A stretch of DNA of 64,000 nt, taken from positions 62,001-126,000 of the forward strand of contig NZ_SORW01000002.1 of the NCBI RefSeq assembly GCF_004405105.1. Reading direction: 5' to 3'. Numbering within the stretch: position 1 is the first letter of the stretch; the number at the start of each line of letters is the position of its first letter. This document shows, in pieces, positions 1 to 7,461 of this stretch. Origin of the DNA: Jeotgalibacillus sp. R-1-5s-1. Its GTDB lineage: Bacteria; Bacillota; Bacilli; Bacillales; Jeotgalibacillaceae. The notes below the pieces were generated by a model. That model was not told the origin of the DNA, made no database searches, and saw nothing but the letters and a program-made list of their open reading frames with translations. Position numbers and translations under genes: made by a program.

Positions 1-26
1 AAAAGCGCCAATATGGCGCTTTTTTA
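1..26 (+). terminator. Rho-independent terminator of an upstream gene
   Basis: The stem AGCGCC/GGCGCT with a short loop is followed by a run of six T. It closes a transcription unit lying left of the window. The next gene starts about 20 bases later. Confidence 0.75.
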
Positions 27-46
27 TATGAGAGAAGGTGCAAAAG

Positions 47-829
47 TTGATTATTACAACGTCAGGACGTCCAGAAAAAAAGTGCTTTGAAAATGCCGAG
101 AGAGCTCGGTCGGCTTTAGGAGGATCCATTATTCAGCGGAAGAAACGCTCTGTTAAACAACTGATTGAACTGTATAAAGAACCTGTTCTGGTAGCCGGAA
201 CGGGCAGATATGAATATTATTCAGCAGACTCTTCCTCCCCATTCTTTTTCCACCCTAATTCCAGCGCTTTCCGGATCAAACGGATGAGAAAAGGAATGCC
301 CGACCCGCTAATAGAAGCATGCGGACTAAAAAAAGGTGATGCATTTTTGGATTGTACAGCCGGTCTATGTTCAGATGCGATCACAGCCGCCTGTTTGACC
401 GAAAACAAAGTAACAGCACTAGAAATTAATCCGATTACAGCATTTATCATCTCCGATGGACTGAAGCAATGGGAAACAGAAGATTCAGATTTGAAAAAAG
501 CAATGGATAATGTAGAAATCATTAACACTCATTATGCTGACTTCCTGAAGAGCTGCATGGACAATGAGTTTGATATCATCTATTTTGATCCGATGTTTAC
601 AGAAGAGGTGCAATCAGAAGGGATTTCACGATTAAGACACCTTGCTGATGAGCATGATGATAGGCTTGGCGAAGCTATCAGAGAGGCGGAAAGAGTCGCA
701 AGAAAATGCATCGTCCTGAAAGATCACTTCAGATCAGAAAGATTTCATCTCTATGGATTCACCCAACTAAAAAGACCCTCCACCAAACAGCACTATGGAG
801 TGATCCGGGTCGATCGTAATATGACATAA
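47..829 (+). CDS. ypiP: YpiP-like class I SAM-dependent methyltransferase
   Basis: Predicted SAM-dependent methyltransferase of the Bacillus YpiP family; its substrate is not known to me. The Rossmann motif I is DCTAGLCSDA at about residue 104, and an acidic motif II follows (ALEINP). A later FDPMF motif resembles the catalytic DPPY-type motif of N-methyltransferases, so an RNA or protein amino group is a plausible target (inference). The reading frame is open from a GTG at 38, but AGAAGGTG sits on that codon; the TTG at 47 has proper spacing and gives an N-terminus MIITTSGRP as in relatives. Position next to ypjP and thyA matches B. subtilis order. Confidence 0.8.
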   Translation: MIITTSGRPEKKCFENAERARSALGGSIIQRKKRSVKQLIELYKEPVLVAGTGRYEYYSADSSSPFFFHPNSSAFRIKRMRKGMPDPLIEACGLKKGDAFLDCTAGLCSDAITAACLTENKVTALEINPITAFIISDGLKQWETEDSDLKKAMDNVEIINTHYADFLKSCMDNEFDIIYFDPMFTEEVQSEGISRLRHLADEHDDRLGEAIREAERVARKCIVLKDHFRSERFHLYGFTQLKRPSTKQHYGVIRVDRNMT

Positions 830-955
830 GGTTATCATGTCATTTGTATGATCAAATGAAGGGTAACTCAATAAATTGAGTGGTTTTGTTCTTAAGCTTT
901 AAGAATTCTATCTATACTTAAATGTAATGATTTTCTTGAAGGTGATTCTTTTTAA

Positions 956-1067
956 GTGACGGGGACATCCGGAGACTCCTGTGGCGGAAAGGTCAGGTGA
1001 AACCAGCTGGGCGAAGCGCAGGTGGGTTCACCGCCCGGCCACGGAAAGCGCAGGATGTCCCCGTCAC
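956..1067. repeat. Structured dispersed repeat, type 1, copy A
   Basis: Perfect 15-bp inverted arms (GTGACGGGGACATCC at 956-970, its complement at 1053-1067) enclose a core with nested pairings GTGGC/GCCAC, GGTGAA/TTCACC and a central GCGAAGC hairpin. Core words (AGACTCCT, CAGGTGA, TTCACCGC, GGAAAGCG) recur in the copies at 1983, 3739 and 46685, while the outer arms differ. Bases 830-955, between ypiP and this copy, hold nothing I recognise. Confidence 0.8.
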
Positions 1068-1086
1068 GGTTCTTAATAATAAAAAC

Positions 1087-1113
1087 AAAAAAACCGGTTC
1101 GCCCGGTTTTTTT
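1087..1113. terminator. Bidirectional terminator
   Basis: AAAAAAACCGG pairs with CCGGTTTTTTT around a five-base loop. It lies directly after the stop codon of the minus-strand microprotein gene and can also stop plus-strand transcription coming from ypiP. Confidence 0.85.
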
Positions 1114-1114
1114 C

Positions 1115-1189
1115 TTACTCTGCAAACTGAAGGTATACCATATAACCTAGTAGCATCAAAAACCCAATGCTGATTAACGTATCTTCCAT
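1115..1189 (-). CDS. 24-residue single-pass membrane microprotein
   Basis: A short gene reading ATG at 1189 to TAA at 1115. It has a strong GGGAGGG ribosome binding site at 1196-1202, six bases from the start, and a terminator directly downstream. The product begins MEDTLISIGFLML and ends YMVYLQFAE: an acidic N-terminus, about 16 hydrophobic residues forming one membrane helix, and an acidic C-terminus. I do not recognise the family. Good RBS, hydrophobic core and terminator together argue that it is real. It is divergent from ypjP, so the two probably share the 1205-1300 intergenic region for promoters. Confidence 0.6.
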   Translation of the reverse strand: MEDTLISIGFLMLLGYMVYLQFAE

Positions 1190-1269
1190 TTGAATCCCTC
1201 CCGGTGAACGGACTTTAGATAAATAGTTGCAATTTTATGAAACCAAAAGCAAATCTGTTCGTATTCTAG

Positions 1270-1275
1270 TATAAT
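1270..1275 (+). promoter_or_regulatory. Candidate -10 box for ypjP
   Basis: TATAAT 40 bases before the ypjP start. No convincing -35 hexamer is visible at the normal distance, so this is tentative. Confidence 0.35.
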
Positions 1276-1314
1276 AGAACATACCTTAATCATACAAGAA
1301 GGGATTTGCGGTTT

Positions 1315-1902
1315 ATGCCAAACTGGTTAAAAAAATCATTTGTCGTTTTTATCTCGATCATCACATTCGGAATGGTTTCACCACAGGATCTATTTGCTAA
1401 TGAAACAGGTGATTCTCAGCAGGGCACATCTATTTCTGAGAATGACAAACAGACTGGCAGTGACCTTCCTCTACTCGATAAAGAGACTTCTGCAGAACTT
1501 TTGATCTCCCAGGCAAGAGAAATCACAACGGCTAAACTCGGCGAACGGATTATGCCGAGAATCGAGTCTGACATTCAGTCTGAAGTATTGCCGAAAATGG
1601 AAGAAATGATTACGGAATTAATTTATACATATTCGGATGATGAATACTCTGAACTGATGATTTCACCTGCAATCGGTAAAGGTGAGGGGGAAAGGATTTT
1701 TCATATTATTGATGCGAAAACAAATGATGATGTCCTGTGCTTTCACGTAAGAAAAGACCGCCCGCCGCTGGAAGGCTACACATTTAATTTCCATTACCAT
1801 ACAGCAGAAGACGGCTTTGAAACGCATCATGAAATTGCTGACGTATACTGGGGAAAAGACACCCCTGCAAAATTCGGTTCTACAAGTTCGAATTTACATT
1901 AA
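1315..1902 (+). CDS. ypjP: YpjP family protein
   Basis: Homologue of B. subtilis YpjP, a conserved Bacillus protein of unknown function. The N-terminus has a hydrophobic stretch (about residues 6-25) typical of a signal peptide or anchor, so it is probably exported. The conserved C-terminal part contains LRFHVRRD-like LCFHVRKDRPP, then NFHYHTAEDGFETHHE, a histidine-rich motif characteristic of the family. The ATG at 1315 lies ten bases after AAGAAGGGA and is preferred over a TTG at 1306 that sits too close. Located between ypiP and thyA, as in B. subtilis. Confidence 0.85.
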   Translation: MPNWLKKSFVVFISIITFGMVSPQDLFANETGDSQQGTSISENDKQTGSDLPLLDKETSAELLISQAREITTAKLGERIMPRIESDIQSEVLPKMEEMITELIYTYSDDEYSELMISPAIGKGEGERIFHIIDAKTNDDVLCFHVRKDRPPLEGYTFNFHYHTAEDGFETHHEIADVYWGKDTPAKFGSTSSNLH

Positions 1903-1982
1903 ATATTAAATAATTCATTTGCAGGAACCTTGGTGTGCTGGTTTCATCAACAACCTCAAGAAAATGGAATATTTTATCAAGA

Positions 1983-2097
1983 GGGCTGGTCTCACCCGTA
2001 GACTCCTGCGGCAGTGAAGCGACAGGTGAGACAGCGTAGTGCGAAGCACTAGCTGGCTCACCGCGCGGCCGCGGAAAGCGGAGGGTGAGACCAGCCC
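1983..2097. repeat. Structured dispersed repeat, type 1, copy B
   Basis: Perfect 15-bp arms GGGCTGGTCTCACCC (1983-1997) and complement (2083-2097). The core repeats the family words: AGACTCCT, GCGGC paired with GCCGC, GGTGAG with CTCACC, and a central AGTGC-GAA-GCACT hairpin. GGTTTTTAC follows the 3' arm, so the whole palindrome may end ypjP transcription. It fills most of the 323-base gap between ypjP and thyA; no gene is supported there. Confidence 0.82.
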
Positions 2098-2225
2098 GGT
2101 TTTTACATACCAGATCATGAAAAACCACTGATGCAATTCGGTGGTTTTTCTGTTTCTGGAGGAATGGGGATCATTCTGTTAAGATAAACTCGTACATATT
2201 ATTCGATACGAAAGGAAGTAGGTTC

Positions 2226-3167
2226 ATGAAGGTTTATCACGATTTATTATCACATGTTCTAAATAACGGTGTGACGAAAGAAGACCGGACGGGCACCGGG
2301 ACCATCAGTTCCTTTGGTCACCAGATGAGATTTAATCTTCATGAAAGTTTTCCTCTTATGACAACAAAACGTGTTCCGTTTAAACTGATCGTGAGTGAGC
2401 TGATCTGGTTTATCAGGGGAGACACGAATATTCGTTATCTTCTTGAGCATAACAATCACATCTGGGATGAATGGGCGTTTAAAAAGTGGGTTGAATCAGC
2501 TGAATATAAGGGTCCGGATATGAAGGATTTTGGACTTAGGAGTCAGCAGGATGAGAAATTTAACCTGCTTTATGAAAAGGAAATAAATGATTTCAGGGAG
2601 CGGATTTTAAATGATGATGAATTCGCTGCAAAGTACGGTTCCCTCGGGTCAGTTTATGGTGAGCAGTGGAGGAATTGGAAAACATCAAGAGGGGAAACGA
2701 TTGATCAGCTAAAGGATGTTATTCATTCGATCAAACATAACCCGGACTCAAGAAGACACATTGTCAGTGCCTGGAATCCTGAAGACATACCTGTTATGGC
2801 TCTGCCACCGTGTCATACACTTTTTCAGTTTTATGTTGCTGACGGTAAACTTTCCTGTCAATTGTATCAGCGCAGTGGTGATTTGTTCCTTGGCATTCCA
2901 TTTAATATTGCCAGTTATGCGCTTTTAACACATTTGATTGCAAGAGAATGTGGTCTTGAGCCGGGTGAGTTTGTCCATACGATCGGTGATGCACATATTT
3001 ATTCCAATCATATTGATCAGGTGAAGCTGCAGCTGTCAAGGGATTTCAGGGAGCTGCCGTCCATCAGTATTCAATCGGACAAGTCACTGTTTGAACTTGA
3101 TGTTGAGGATATTGTGATTCAAAACTATCATCCGCACCCTGCTATTAAAGCACCGGTAGCCGTTTAG
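2226..3167 (+). CDS. thyA: Thymidylate synthase, long form
   Basis: Converts dUMP to dTMP using methylene-tetrahydrofolate. The catalytic cysteine is C196 in [14 protein letters not shown], with the phosphate-binding RR in [14 protein letters not shown] and the dUMP site [14 protein letters not shown]; the end PAIKAPVAV is typical. At 313 residues it is the long Lactobacillus casei/Staphylococcus form, with an insert of about 50 residues (roughly 88-140) absent from the 264-residue E. coli type. dfrA follows 10 bases later with its RBS at the thyA stop, so dihydrofolate made here is reduced by the next gene product. Confidence 0.97.
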   Translation: MKVYHDLLSHVLNNGVTKEDRTGTGTISSFGHQMRFNLHESFPLMTTKRVPFKLIVSELIWFIRGDTNIRYLLEHNNHIWDEWAFKKWVESAEYKGPDMKDFGLRSQQDEKFNLLYEKEINDFRERILNDDEFAAKYGSLGSVYGEQWRNWKTSRGETIDQLKDVIHSIKHNPDSRRHIVSAWNPEDIPVMALPPCHTLFQFYVADGKLSCQLYQRSGDLFLGIPFNIASYALLTHLIARECGLEPGEFVHTIGDAHIYSNHIDQVKLQLSRDFRELPSISIQSDKSLFELDVEDIVIQNYHPHPAIKAPVAV

Positions 3168-3177
3168 GAGGAAAAGT

Positions 3178-3660
3178 ATGATTTCAATGATTGCTGCACA
3201 CGGATCAAATAGAGTGATCGGTAAAGACGGAGAAATGCCATGGCATCTGCCGGAGGACCTGAAGTATTTTAAAAATACAACCACAGGTAAAACACTTTTA
3301 ATGGGACGTAAAACGTTTGAGGCGATGAACGGTCCTTTGAAAAATCGAAGAAATATTGTATTAACTTCAAATCAAGACTGGTCCCATGAAGGCGCAGAGG
3401 TCGTTTGCAGTCTTGAAGACGGTCTGGCGAAACTTAATGAAGAAGATGAGGGTTTTGTGATAGGTGGAGGAGAGATTTATAAGGCTGCGCTTAAACACGC
3501 TGACCGTCTGTATATTACGCTGATTCATGAAACATTCGACGGAGATGCTTACTTTCCTGAATATAGTACGGATGAGTGGACAGAAATATCGAGAGAAAAA
3601 GGCATTAAAAACGAAAAAAATCCATACGATTATGAATTTATCATTTTTGACCGAAAGTAA
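3178..3660 (+). CDS. dfrA: Dihydrofolate reductase
   Basis: NADPH-dependent reduction of dihydrofolate to tetrahydrofolate. Visible family features are MISMIAAHGSNRVIG at the N-terminus, the substrate loop GEMPWHLPEDLKYF with the catalytic acidic residue, the NADPH-binding LMGRKTFEAM, and the VIGGGEIYKAAL glycine motif. The length of 160 residues is usual. AGGAGG overlaps the thyA stop codon, indicating an operon with thyA. A structured repeat lies about 80 bases downstream and probably serves as its terminator. Confidence 0.97.
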   Translation: MISMIAAHGSNRVIGKDGEMPWHLPEDLKYFKNTTTGKTLLMGRKTFEAMNGPLKNRRNIVLTSNQDWSHEGAEVVCSLEDGLAKLNEEDEGFVIGGGEIYKAALKHADRLYITLIHETFDGDAYFPEYSTDEWTEISREKGIKNEKNPYDYEFIIFDRK

Positions 3661-3738
3661 ACGAATGTTAACTTCGAGCTGAGTATAACTGAATAGGAAA
3701 TTATTCTGTTTGTAATCAATTATTTCAAAAATAAAACC

Positions 3739-3858
3739 AAAAGTGCCGGGTCATTCCATAGACTCCGTCGGTAAAGAAGCGACAGGTGAACCCGATGTGC
3801 TCCACACATCAGTTTCACCGCGAGGCCGTGGACAGCAATGGAATGACCTGGCACTTTT
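3739..3858. repeat. Structured dispersed repeat, type 1, copy C
   Basis: Twenty-base arms AAAAGTGCCGGGTCATTCCA (3739-3758) and TGGAATGACCTGGCACTTTT (3839-3858) pair with a single G-U. The core has GACTCCG, ACAGGTGAA, GATGTG-CTCCA-CACATC, TTTCACCGCG. It lies between convergent genes, with A-tracts and T-tracts in both directions, and overlaps the last two bases of the minus-strand gene; a bidirectional terminator role is likely. Confidence 0.8.
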
Positions 3859-4450
3859 ATTGTGCATTTTTCCAGAGAACCAAAACCGGTCCTATAATAG
3901 GAATCCATGATAGCCGTTTTAATTCTGCCTCAGGATAATACCTGTTAATAGCAAAAATAGATAACCACCATAACACAAACCAGTCTATTGTCATGACGGA
4001 AACAAGCTGTGATTGACGGAAAGCCTCAGCGTATGCGGCGAACGAAAAGCCCTGAAACAGAGTCAACATGTTTCCTGTAAAAATAATGATCAGGATCAAA
4101 AGCCAAATTTTTGATTGAAGAAAGGAAACAAGCCATCCTGGTGTTCTTAAAGATCGTTCTGCCTGCTTATCTCCGAATGCAAAATAGGGTAACAGTGCAA
4201 ATGCTCCACCAGCAAAAGAAGCCAGTGAAAAAGGCCACGCAGGCCACTTCTGCCGGTCATTTCTCAGAAGGATCGTGAAGAAAACCATTGGGAAAATACC
4301 GAGTGAGTTAAATACAGCCAGCACCAGTGGATCAATCATTGCCCATTCACCTGCAAATACAAGCTCCAGAACGGGATCCGGGTTACTCGAACCAGGGGCT
4401 AAAAAGACTGAATAAGCCAGCAACACAAGCCAGATAATAAAAAATATCAT
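3857..4450 (-). CDS. Multi-pass membrane protein of unknown function
   Basis: About five or six hydrophobic segments in 197 residues. The segment NSLGIFPMVFFTILLRNDRQ, followed by KWPAWPFSLASFAGGAFALLP, resembles a class of membrane proteins I associate with cyanobacteria and plant chloroplasts, with a FPM...PAWPF...GAFALLPY pattern. That is recalled similarity, not a search result. The ATG at 4450 has AGGTGG six bases upstream. The stop codon touches the inverted repeat shared with dfrA. This gene is not part of the B. subtilis thyA-yplQ neighbourhood as I know it, so it could be an insertion. Confidence 0.65.
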   Translation of the reverse strand: MIFFIIWLVLLAYSVFLAPGSSNPDPVLELVFAGEWAMIDPLVLAVFNSLGIFPMVFFTILLRNDRQKWPAWPFSLASFAGGAFALLPYFAFGDKQAERSLRTPGWLVSFLQSKIWLLILIIIFTGNMLTLFQGFSFAAYAEAFRQSQLVSVMTIDWFVLWWLSIFAINRYYPEAELKRLSWIPIIGPVLVLWKNAQ

Positions 4451-4537
4451 ACCATTCCACCTTTCATTCCAGGAATCTTAACTTGTCACTATCATAATAG
4501 AATGACATAACCTAAAGCGAACCTGAAGTGTGCATGA

Positions 4538-4574
4538 TAAAAAAACCGCTTATTCACTGAGGTGAACAAACGGT
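4538..4574 (-). terminator. Minus-strand terminator
   Basis: Read on the minus strand, ACCG...TTCAC-CTCA-GTGAA...CGGT is followed by seven T. It can terminate transcripts from the hemolysin III gene after they cross the repeat at 4635-4790. Confidence 0.7.
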
Positions 4575-4634
4575 AAAGGAATGTCAAATGAAATATGACA
4601 TATAGTTGTTTTTTTGGGTATAAATGACTCGCCG

Positions 4635-4790
4635 AGCGGCCACAGAAAAGCGGAGGCGACTCGACAAGCCCCGACAAGCATAAGGCGAAGATGAAAAGAG
4701 GGCTGACCTTTGCCCTCGTTCACCTTTGACTTATGACCTCGAGGGGCTAGTTGCCGGAGCTAGACAAGAAGAGCGGCGGGATCCTCCGGT
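4635..4790. repeat. Chimeric repeat: type 1 tail joined to type 2 element, copy E
   Basis: GAGCGGCCACAGAAAAGCGGAG (positions 4635-4655) matches the 3' end of a type 1 repeat. It is followed by a different structured unit with pairings AGCCCC/GGGGCT, CATAAG/CTTATG and GAGGGC/GCCCTC, ending GGAGCTAGACAAG. The same second unit is nested inside the copy at 46685. It occupies most of the 354-base gap between the flanking minus-strand genes; no gene is supported here. Confidence 0.65.
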
Positions 4791-4804
4791 ACGTTTCAAA
4801 ATAA

Positions 4805-5440
4805 TTAAGCATAAAAGTAAACACAAAAGTACATAAACGCACTACCTGCGATCACAAATAAATGCCAGATCGCATGGTTATAAGGAAGCTTTCTCCATAC
4901 ATAAAATATAGCACCTACTGAATAAAAAATTCCCCCGGTCAGAAGCAGAGCAAAACCTGAAGCTGTTAATTCCTGATATAGAGGCACAACAGCAATAATG
5001 ATCAGCCAGCCCATAAGGACATAAAATAATGTTGCTATAATTTGATAACGATCAACAAAAAAGCACTTGAATACGATGCCTGCAGCGGCAAGTCCCCAAA
5101 CGAGCCCGAAAATTGTCCAGCCTAGCGGGTCACGTATCGTGACGAGAACGAATGGCGTATAGGTTCCGGCGATCAAAAGGTAAATCGCTGAGTGATCCAT
5201 AATCGCAAAAAGCTTTTTTAACTGCATCTTTCTTACACTGTGAAGCAGGGTTGAACATAGGTAGAGTATCATCATTGTTGTACCGAAAATAGTAAAGCTG
5301 ACAACGTGCCAGGCTGTTCCGCGTTCAACTGCAGCCAGGATCAGCATGACGAGTGCGGGAATACTCAGTAAAAAACCAATGCCGTGAGTAAGTGCGTTCC
5401 AAAATTCCTCGCGGTTATCTTTATAATCAAATGTATCCAT
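4805..5440 (-). CDS. yplQ: Hemolysin III / PAQR family membrane protein
   Basis: Seven-helix integral membrane protein of the PAQR superfamily, homologous to B. subtilis YplQ. The family metal-site motifs are all present: EEFWNALTHGIG near the N-terminus, STLLHSVRK (SxxxH), MDHSAIYLLIAGTYTPF (DHSAI), and NHAIWHLFVIAGS (HxxxH) near the C-terminus. Relatives are called hemolysins, but a ceramidase-like hydrolase role has been proposed for the superfamily. GAGGTGA lies seven bases before the ATG. Synteny with thyA/dfrA agrees with B. subtilis. Confidence 0.92.
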   Translation of the reverse strand: MDTFDYKDNREEFWNALTHGIGFLLSIPALVMLILAAVERGTAWHVVSFTIFGTTMMILYLCSTLLHSVRKMQLKKLFAIMDHSAIYLLIAGTYTPFVLVTIRDPLGWTIFGLVWGLAAAGIVFKCFFVDRYQIIATLFYVLMGWLIIIAVVPLYQELTASGFALLLTGGIFYSVGAIFYVWRKLPYNHAIWHLFVIAGSAFMYFCVYFYA

Positions 5441-5534
5441 TCAGTCACCTCAAAATCCTTCATTTAATGTTTATTTTACTGGTAAATATTATATTGAGCA
5501 AACATTAATTTAAAGAAAAATCAGACTTGTGAAT

Positions 5535-5548
5535 TACAAACGCTTACA
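5535..5548. promoter_or_regulatory. cre-like sequence upstream of yplQ
   Basis: TACAAACGCTTACA (reverse TGTAAGCGTTTGTA) is close to the CcpA cre consensus TGWNANCGNTNWCA, with two mismatches. It lies about 95 bases upstream of the yplQ start. Only one motif is seen, so this is weak. Confidence 0.25.
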
Positions 5549-5633
5549 TAACAACGGGTGCAGCCTTTATATGACACTTGTCATTAATTTTAAATTCGCC
5601 GGGTTTTCAATGGGCAGCGCCTGCTTTCATTAG

Positions 5634-5639
5634 TATAAT
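5634..5639 (+). promoter_or_regulatory. Candidate -10 box of the degV-family gene
   Basis: TATAAT 39 bases before the start codon; no clear -35 box is visible. The palindrome ATGACA-CT-TGTCAT (5571-5584) lies about 50 bases further upstream and could be an operator. Confidence 0.35.
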
Positions 5640-5677
5640 GAGTACAAGATAAATATGGATGATAAGGGGTTTTCAAA

Positions 5678-6499
5678 ATGATTAAGATCGTAACTGATTC
5701 AACGGCAGATTTATCTGTACAGGAAATTGAGCAGTATGGAATCACAGTGGTACCATTAACACTGACAATTGACGGCGAATCTTACCTTGACCGGATTGAC
5801 CTTTCTCCTTCAGAGTTTATGAAGAAGATGGCAGCTGCAAAAGATCTTCCGAAAAGCTCTCAGCCTTCTGCTGGTGCCTTTAAAGAAGTATATGACGAAT
5901 TGAGTGCAGATGGTTCTGACATTATTTCTATCCATATGACAGGGAAAATGAGCGGAACTGTCAGATCAGCAGAAAGTGCCTCCGAGTTAACTAATGCAGA
6001 CGTAACTGTAATTGATTCAGGCTTTATTTCAAGAGCACTTGCATATCAGGTCATCGAAGCAGCTAAGATGGCTCAAAATGGGGTTGAAAAAGATGAAATC
6101 CTGAAGCGTGTCCAGCATGTAAAGGATCATTCTCACCTGTTTGTCGTAGTTGATACACTTGAAAATCTCGTAAAGGGCGGGAGAATCGGAAAGGGCCGTG
6201 CCATGATTGGTTCCCTGTTAAATATTAAACCGATTGCTTCTTTAGCAGGAGGAGAATATACACCTGTCTCTAAAGCCAGAAGCCATAACCAGGTTGTAAA
6301 GTACTTATCCGGTCAATTTGAAAATGATACAACGGATAAATCAATCAGAGCAGTGGACATCGTTCACGCAGATGGACTGAAGCTTGCCAATATGCTTGAT
6401 GAGAAGCTTCCGGCAACCGTGCGGATTGACGAAACCACACCTGTAATCTCCACTCACACAGGTGCTGGTGCAATCGGTTTTATGTACTACGCTGAATAA
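5678..6499 (+). CDS. DegV family fatty-acid-binding protein
   Basis: Cytoplasmic DegV/FakB-type protein that binds a fatty acid for phosphorylation by a kinase partner (family knowledge). Motifs are TDSTADLS at the N-terminus, SSQPSAGAFKEVYDEL, the lipid-contacting MTGKMSGTVRSAESA, and DTLENLVKGGRIGKG; the length of 273 residues is normal. RBS is AAGGGG about ten bases from the ATG. No FakA kinase gene is seen in this window. A strong terminator follows immediately, so it is monocistronic. Confidence 0.93.
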   Translation: MIKIVTDSTADLSVQEIEQYGITVVPLTLTIDGESYLDRIDLSPSEFMKKMAAAKDLPKSSQPSAGAFKEVYDELSADGSDIISIHMTGKMSGTVRSAESASELTNADVTVIDSGFISRALAYQVIEAAKMAQNGVEKDEILKRVQHVKDHSHLFVVVDTLENLVKGGRIGKGRAMIGSLLNIKPIASLAGGEYTPVSKARSHNQVVKYLSGQFENDTTDKSIRAVDIVHADGLKLANMLDEKLPATVRIDETTPVISTHTGAGAIGFMYYAE

Positions 6500-6506
6500 T
6501 GACAAA

Positions 6507-6554
6507 GCACCGGCCCGTTATTCTCATTTTGAGGATGGTCAGCCGGTGTTTTTT
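6507..6554 (+). terminator. Terminator of the DegV-family gene
   Basis: CACCGGC (6508-6514) pairs with GCCGGTG (6542-6548), followed by six T. Confidence 0.85.
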
Positions 6555-6645
6555 ATATGAGTTGAAATATTCGCTGAGCCTGATAATGTTTTATTATGTA
6601 ATTGCGGTGATATACTAACAATAGCAGTTGAAAGAAGGTGGAAAT

Positions 6646-7461
6646 ATGAAGCGTTTATCAGCCGTTTCAGGAATATGTGTTGTGATGCTTTTAGCTGCAT
6701 GTTCCCACCCGGAAAGTGTTCAGACAGACCGGGAAACCGTTGTTTTTGAAAAGCAGTTCCCGGACGAAGATTTTTACCCGGATCCGTTATCGCTTGTATC
6801 ACTCGGTGATTCCCTCACTCAGGGAGTTGGAGACAGTTCCGGTGCTGGAGGATATGTTCCATTATTGGAACAAAAACTTCAGGAGAGAAGTGAAATAGGC
6901 GAGGTATCTATAGACAATTTCGGAAAAAGAGGGAACCGCTCTGATCAGCTTTTAAAGAGGGTTAAAGAAGAACAGGAAATACGCTCATCGATCTCTGAAT
7001 CAGATATTGCGGTGATTACAATTGGTGGAAATGATGTAATGAAAGTGATCCGCTCCACTTTTCCTTCCATGACGTATGAGGATTTTGAAGGAGCAAGATT
7101 AATATATGAAGAAAATTTAACACAGCTGTTCAGTGAAATAAGGGAACTGAATCCGGATATCTCGATCGTATTAATGGGTATTTATAATCCTTTTTATATT
7201 TTTTCTGCCGATATTGAAGAAATGAGACTGATTGTGGAAGCGTGGAATGAGTCAGCTGAAACGATTGCGTCTGATTGGGAAAACACATCCTATGTCGAGG
7301 TTGCTGATTTATTCAGGCAGAATGATAATAATCTTTTACATTCAGATTATTTCCATCCGAACGATCAGGGATATTCACTGATAGCTGAACGAATAGAAGA
7401 AGGAGTACTGAATGTATATGAGAACGGTGCGGACGAAGGAGTTGAGACGAGTGAAGAATAA
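6646..7461 (+). CDS. ypmR: YpmR-like SGNH/GDSL lipase, predicted lipoprotein
   Basis: Secreted esterase or lipase of the SGNH fold, anchored as a lipoprotein: the N-terminus MKRLSAVSG...VVMLLAACSHPE carries a lipobox LAAC. Block I is SLGDSLTQG with the nucleophile serine, block III is TIGGNDVM, and block V is HPNDQGY with catalytic Asp and His. The ATG at 6646 follows AGAAGGTGG; an upstream in-frame TTG lacks support. The 3' end overlaps ypmS by 11 bases, so the two are translationally coupled, as in B. subtilis. Confidence 0.9.
   Translation: MKRLSAVSGICVVMLLAACSHPESVQTDRETVVFEKQFPDEDFYPDPLSLVSLGDSLTQGVGDSSGAGGYVPLLEQKLQERSEIGEVSIDNFGKRGNRSDQLLKRVKEEQEIRSSISESDIAVITIGGNDVMKVIRSTFPSMTYEDFEGARLIYEENLTQLFSEIRELNPDISIVLMGIYNPFYIFSADIEEMRLIVEAWNESAETIASDWENTSYVEVADLFRQNDNNLLHSDYFHPNDQGYSLIAERIEEGVLNVYENGADEGVETSEE

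Noticed and set aside
1880-2136. Two minus-strand ORFs across repeat copy B
   Set aside because: They are reading frames through the palindromic repeat, with no RBS and no plausible protein composition.
4492-4677. Minus-strand ORF of 61 codons
   Set aside because: It crosses a terminator and a structured repeat; no RBS support.
956-4790. A CRISPR array, from the clustered repeats in the first 5 kb
   Set aside because: Repeats are about 115 bp, palindromic, irregularly spaced by whole genes, with no spacers or cas genes.
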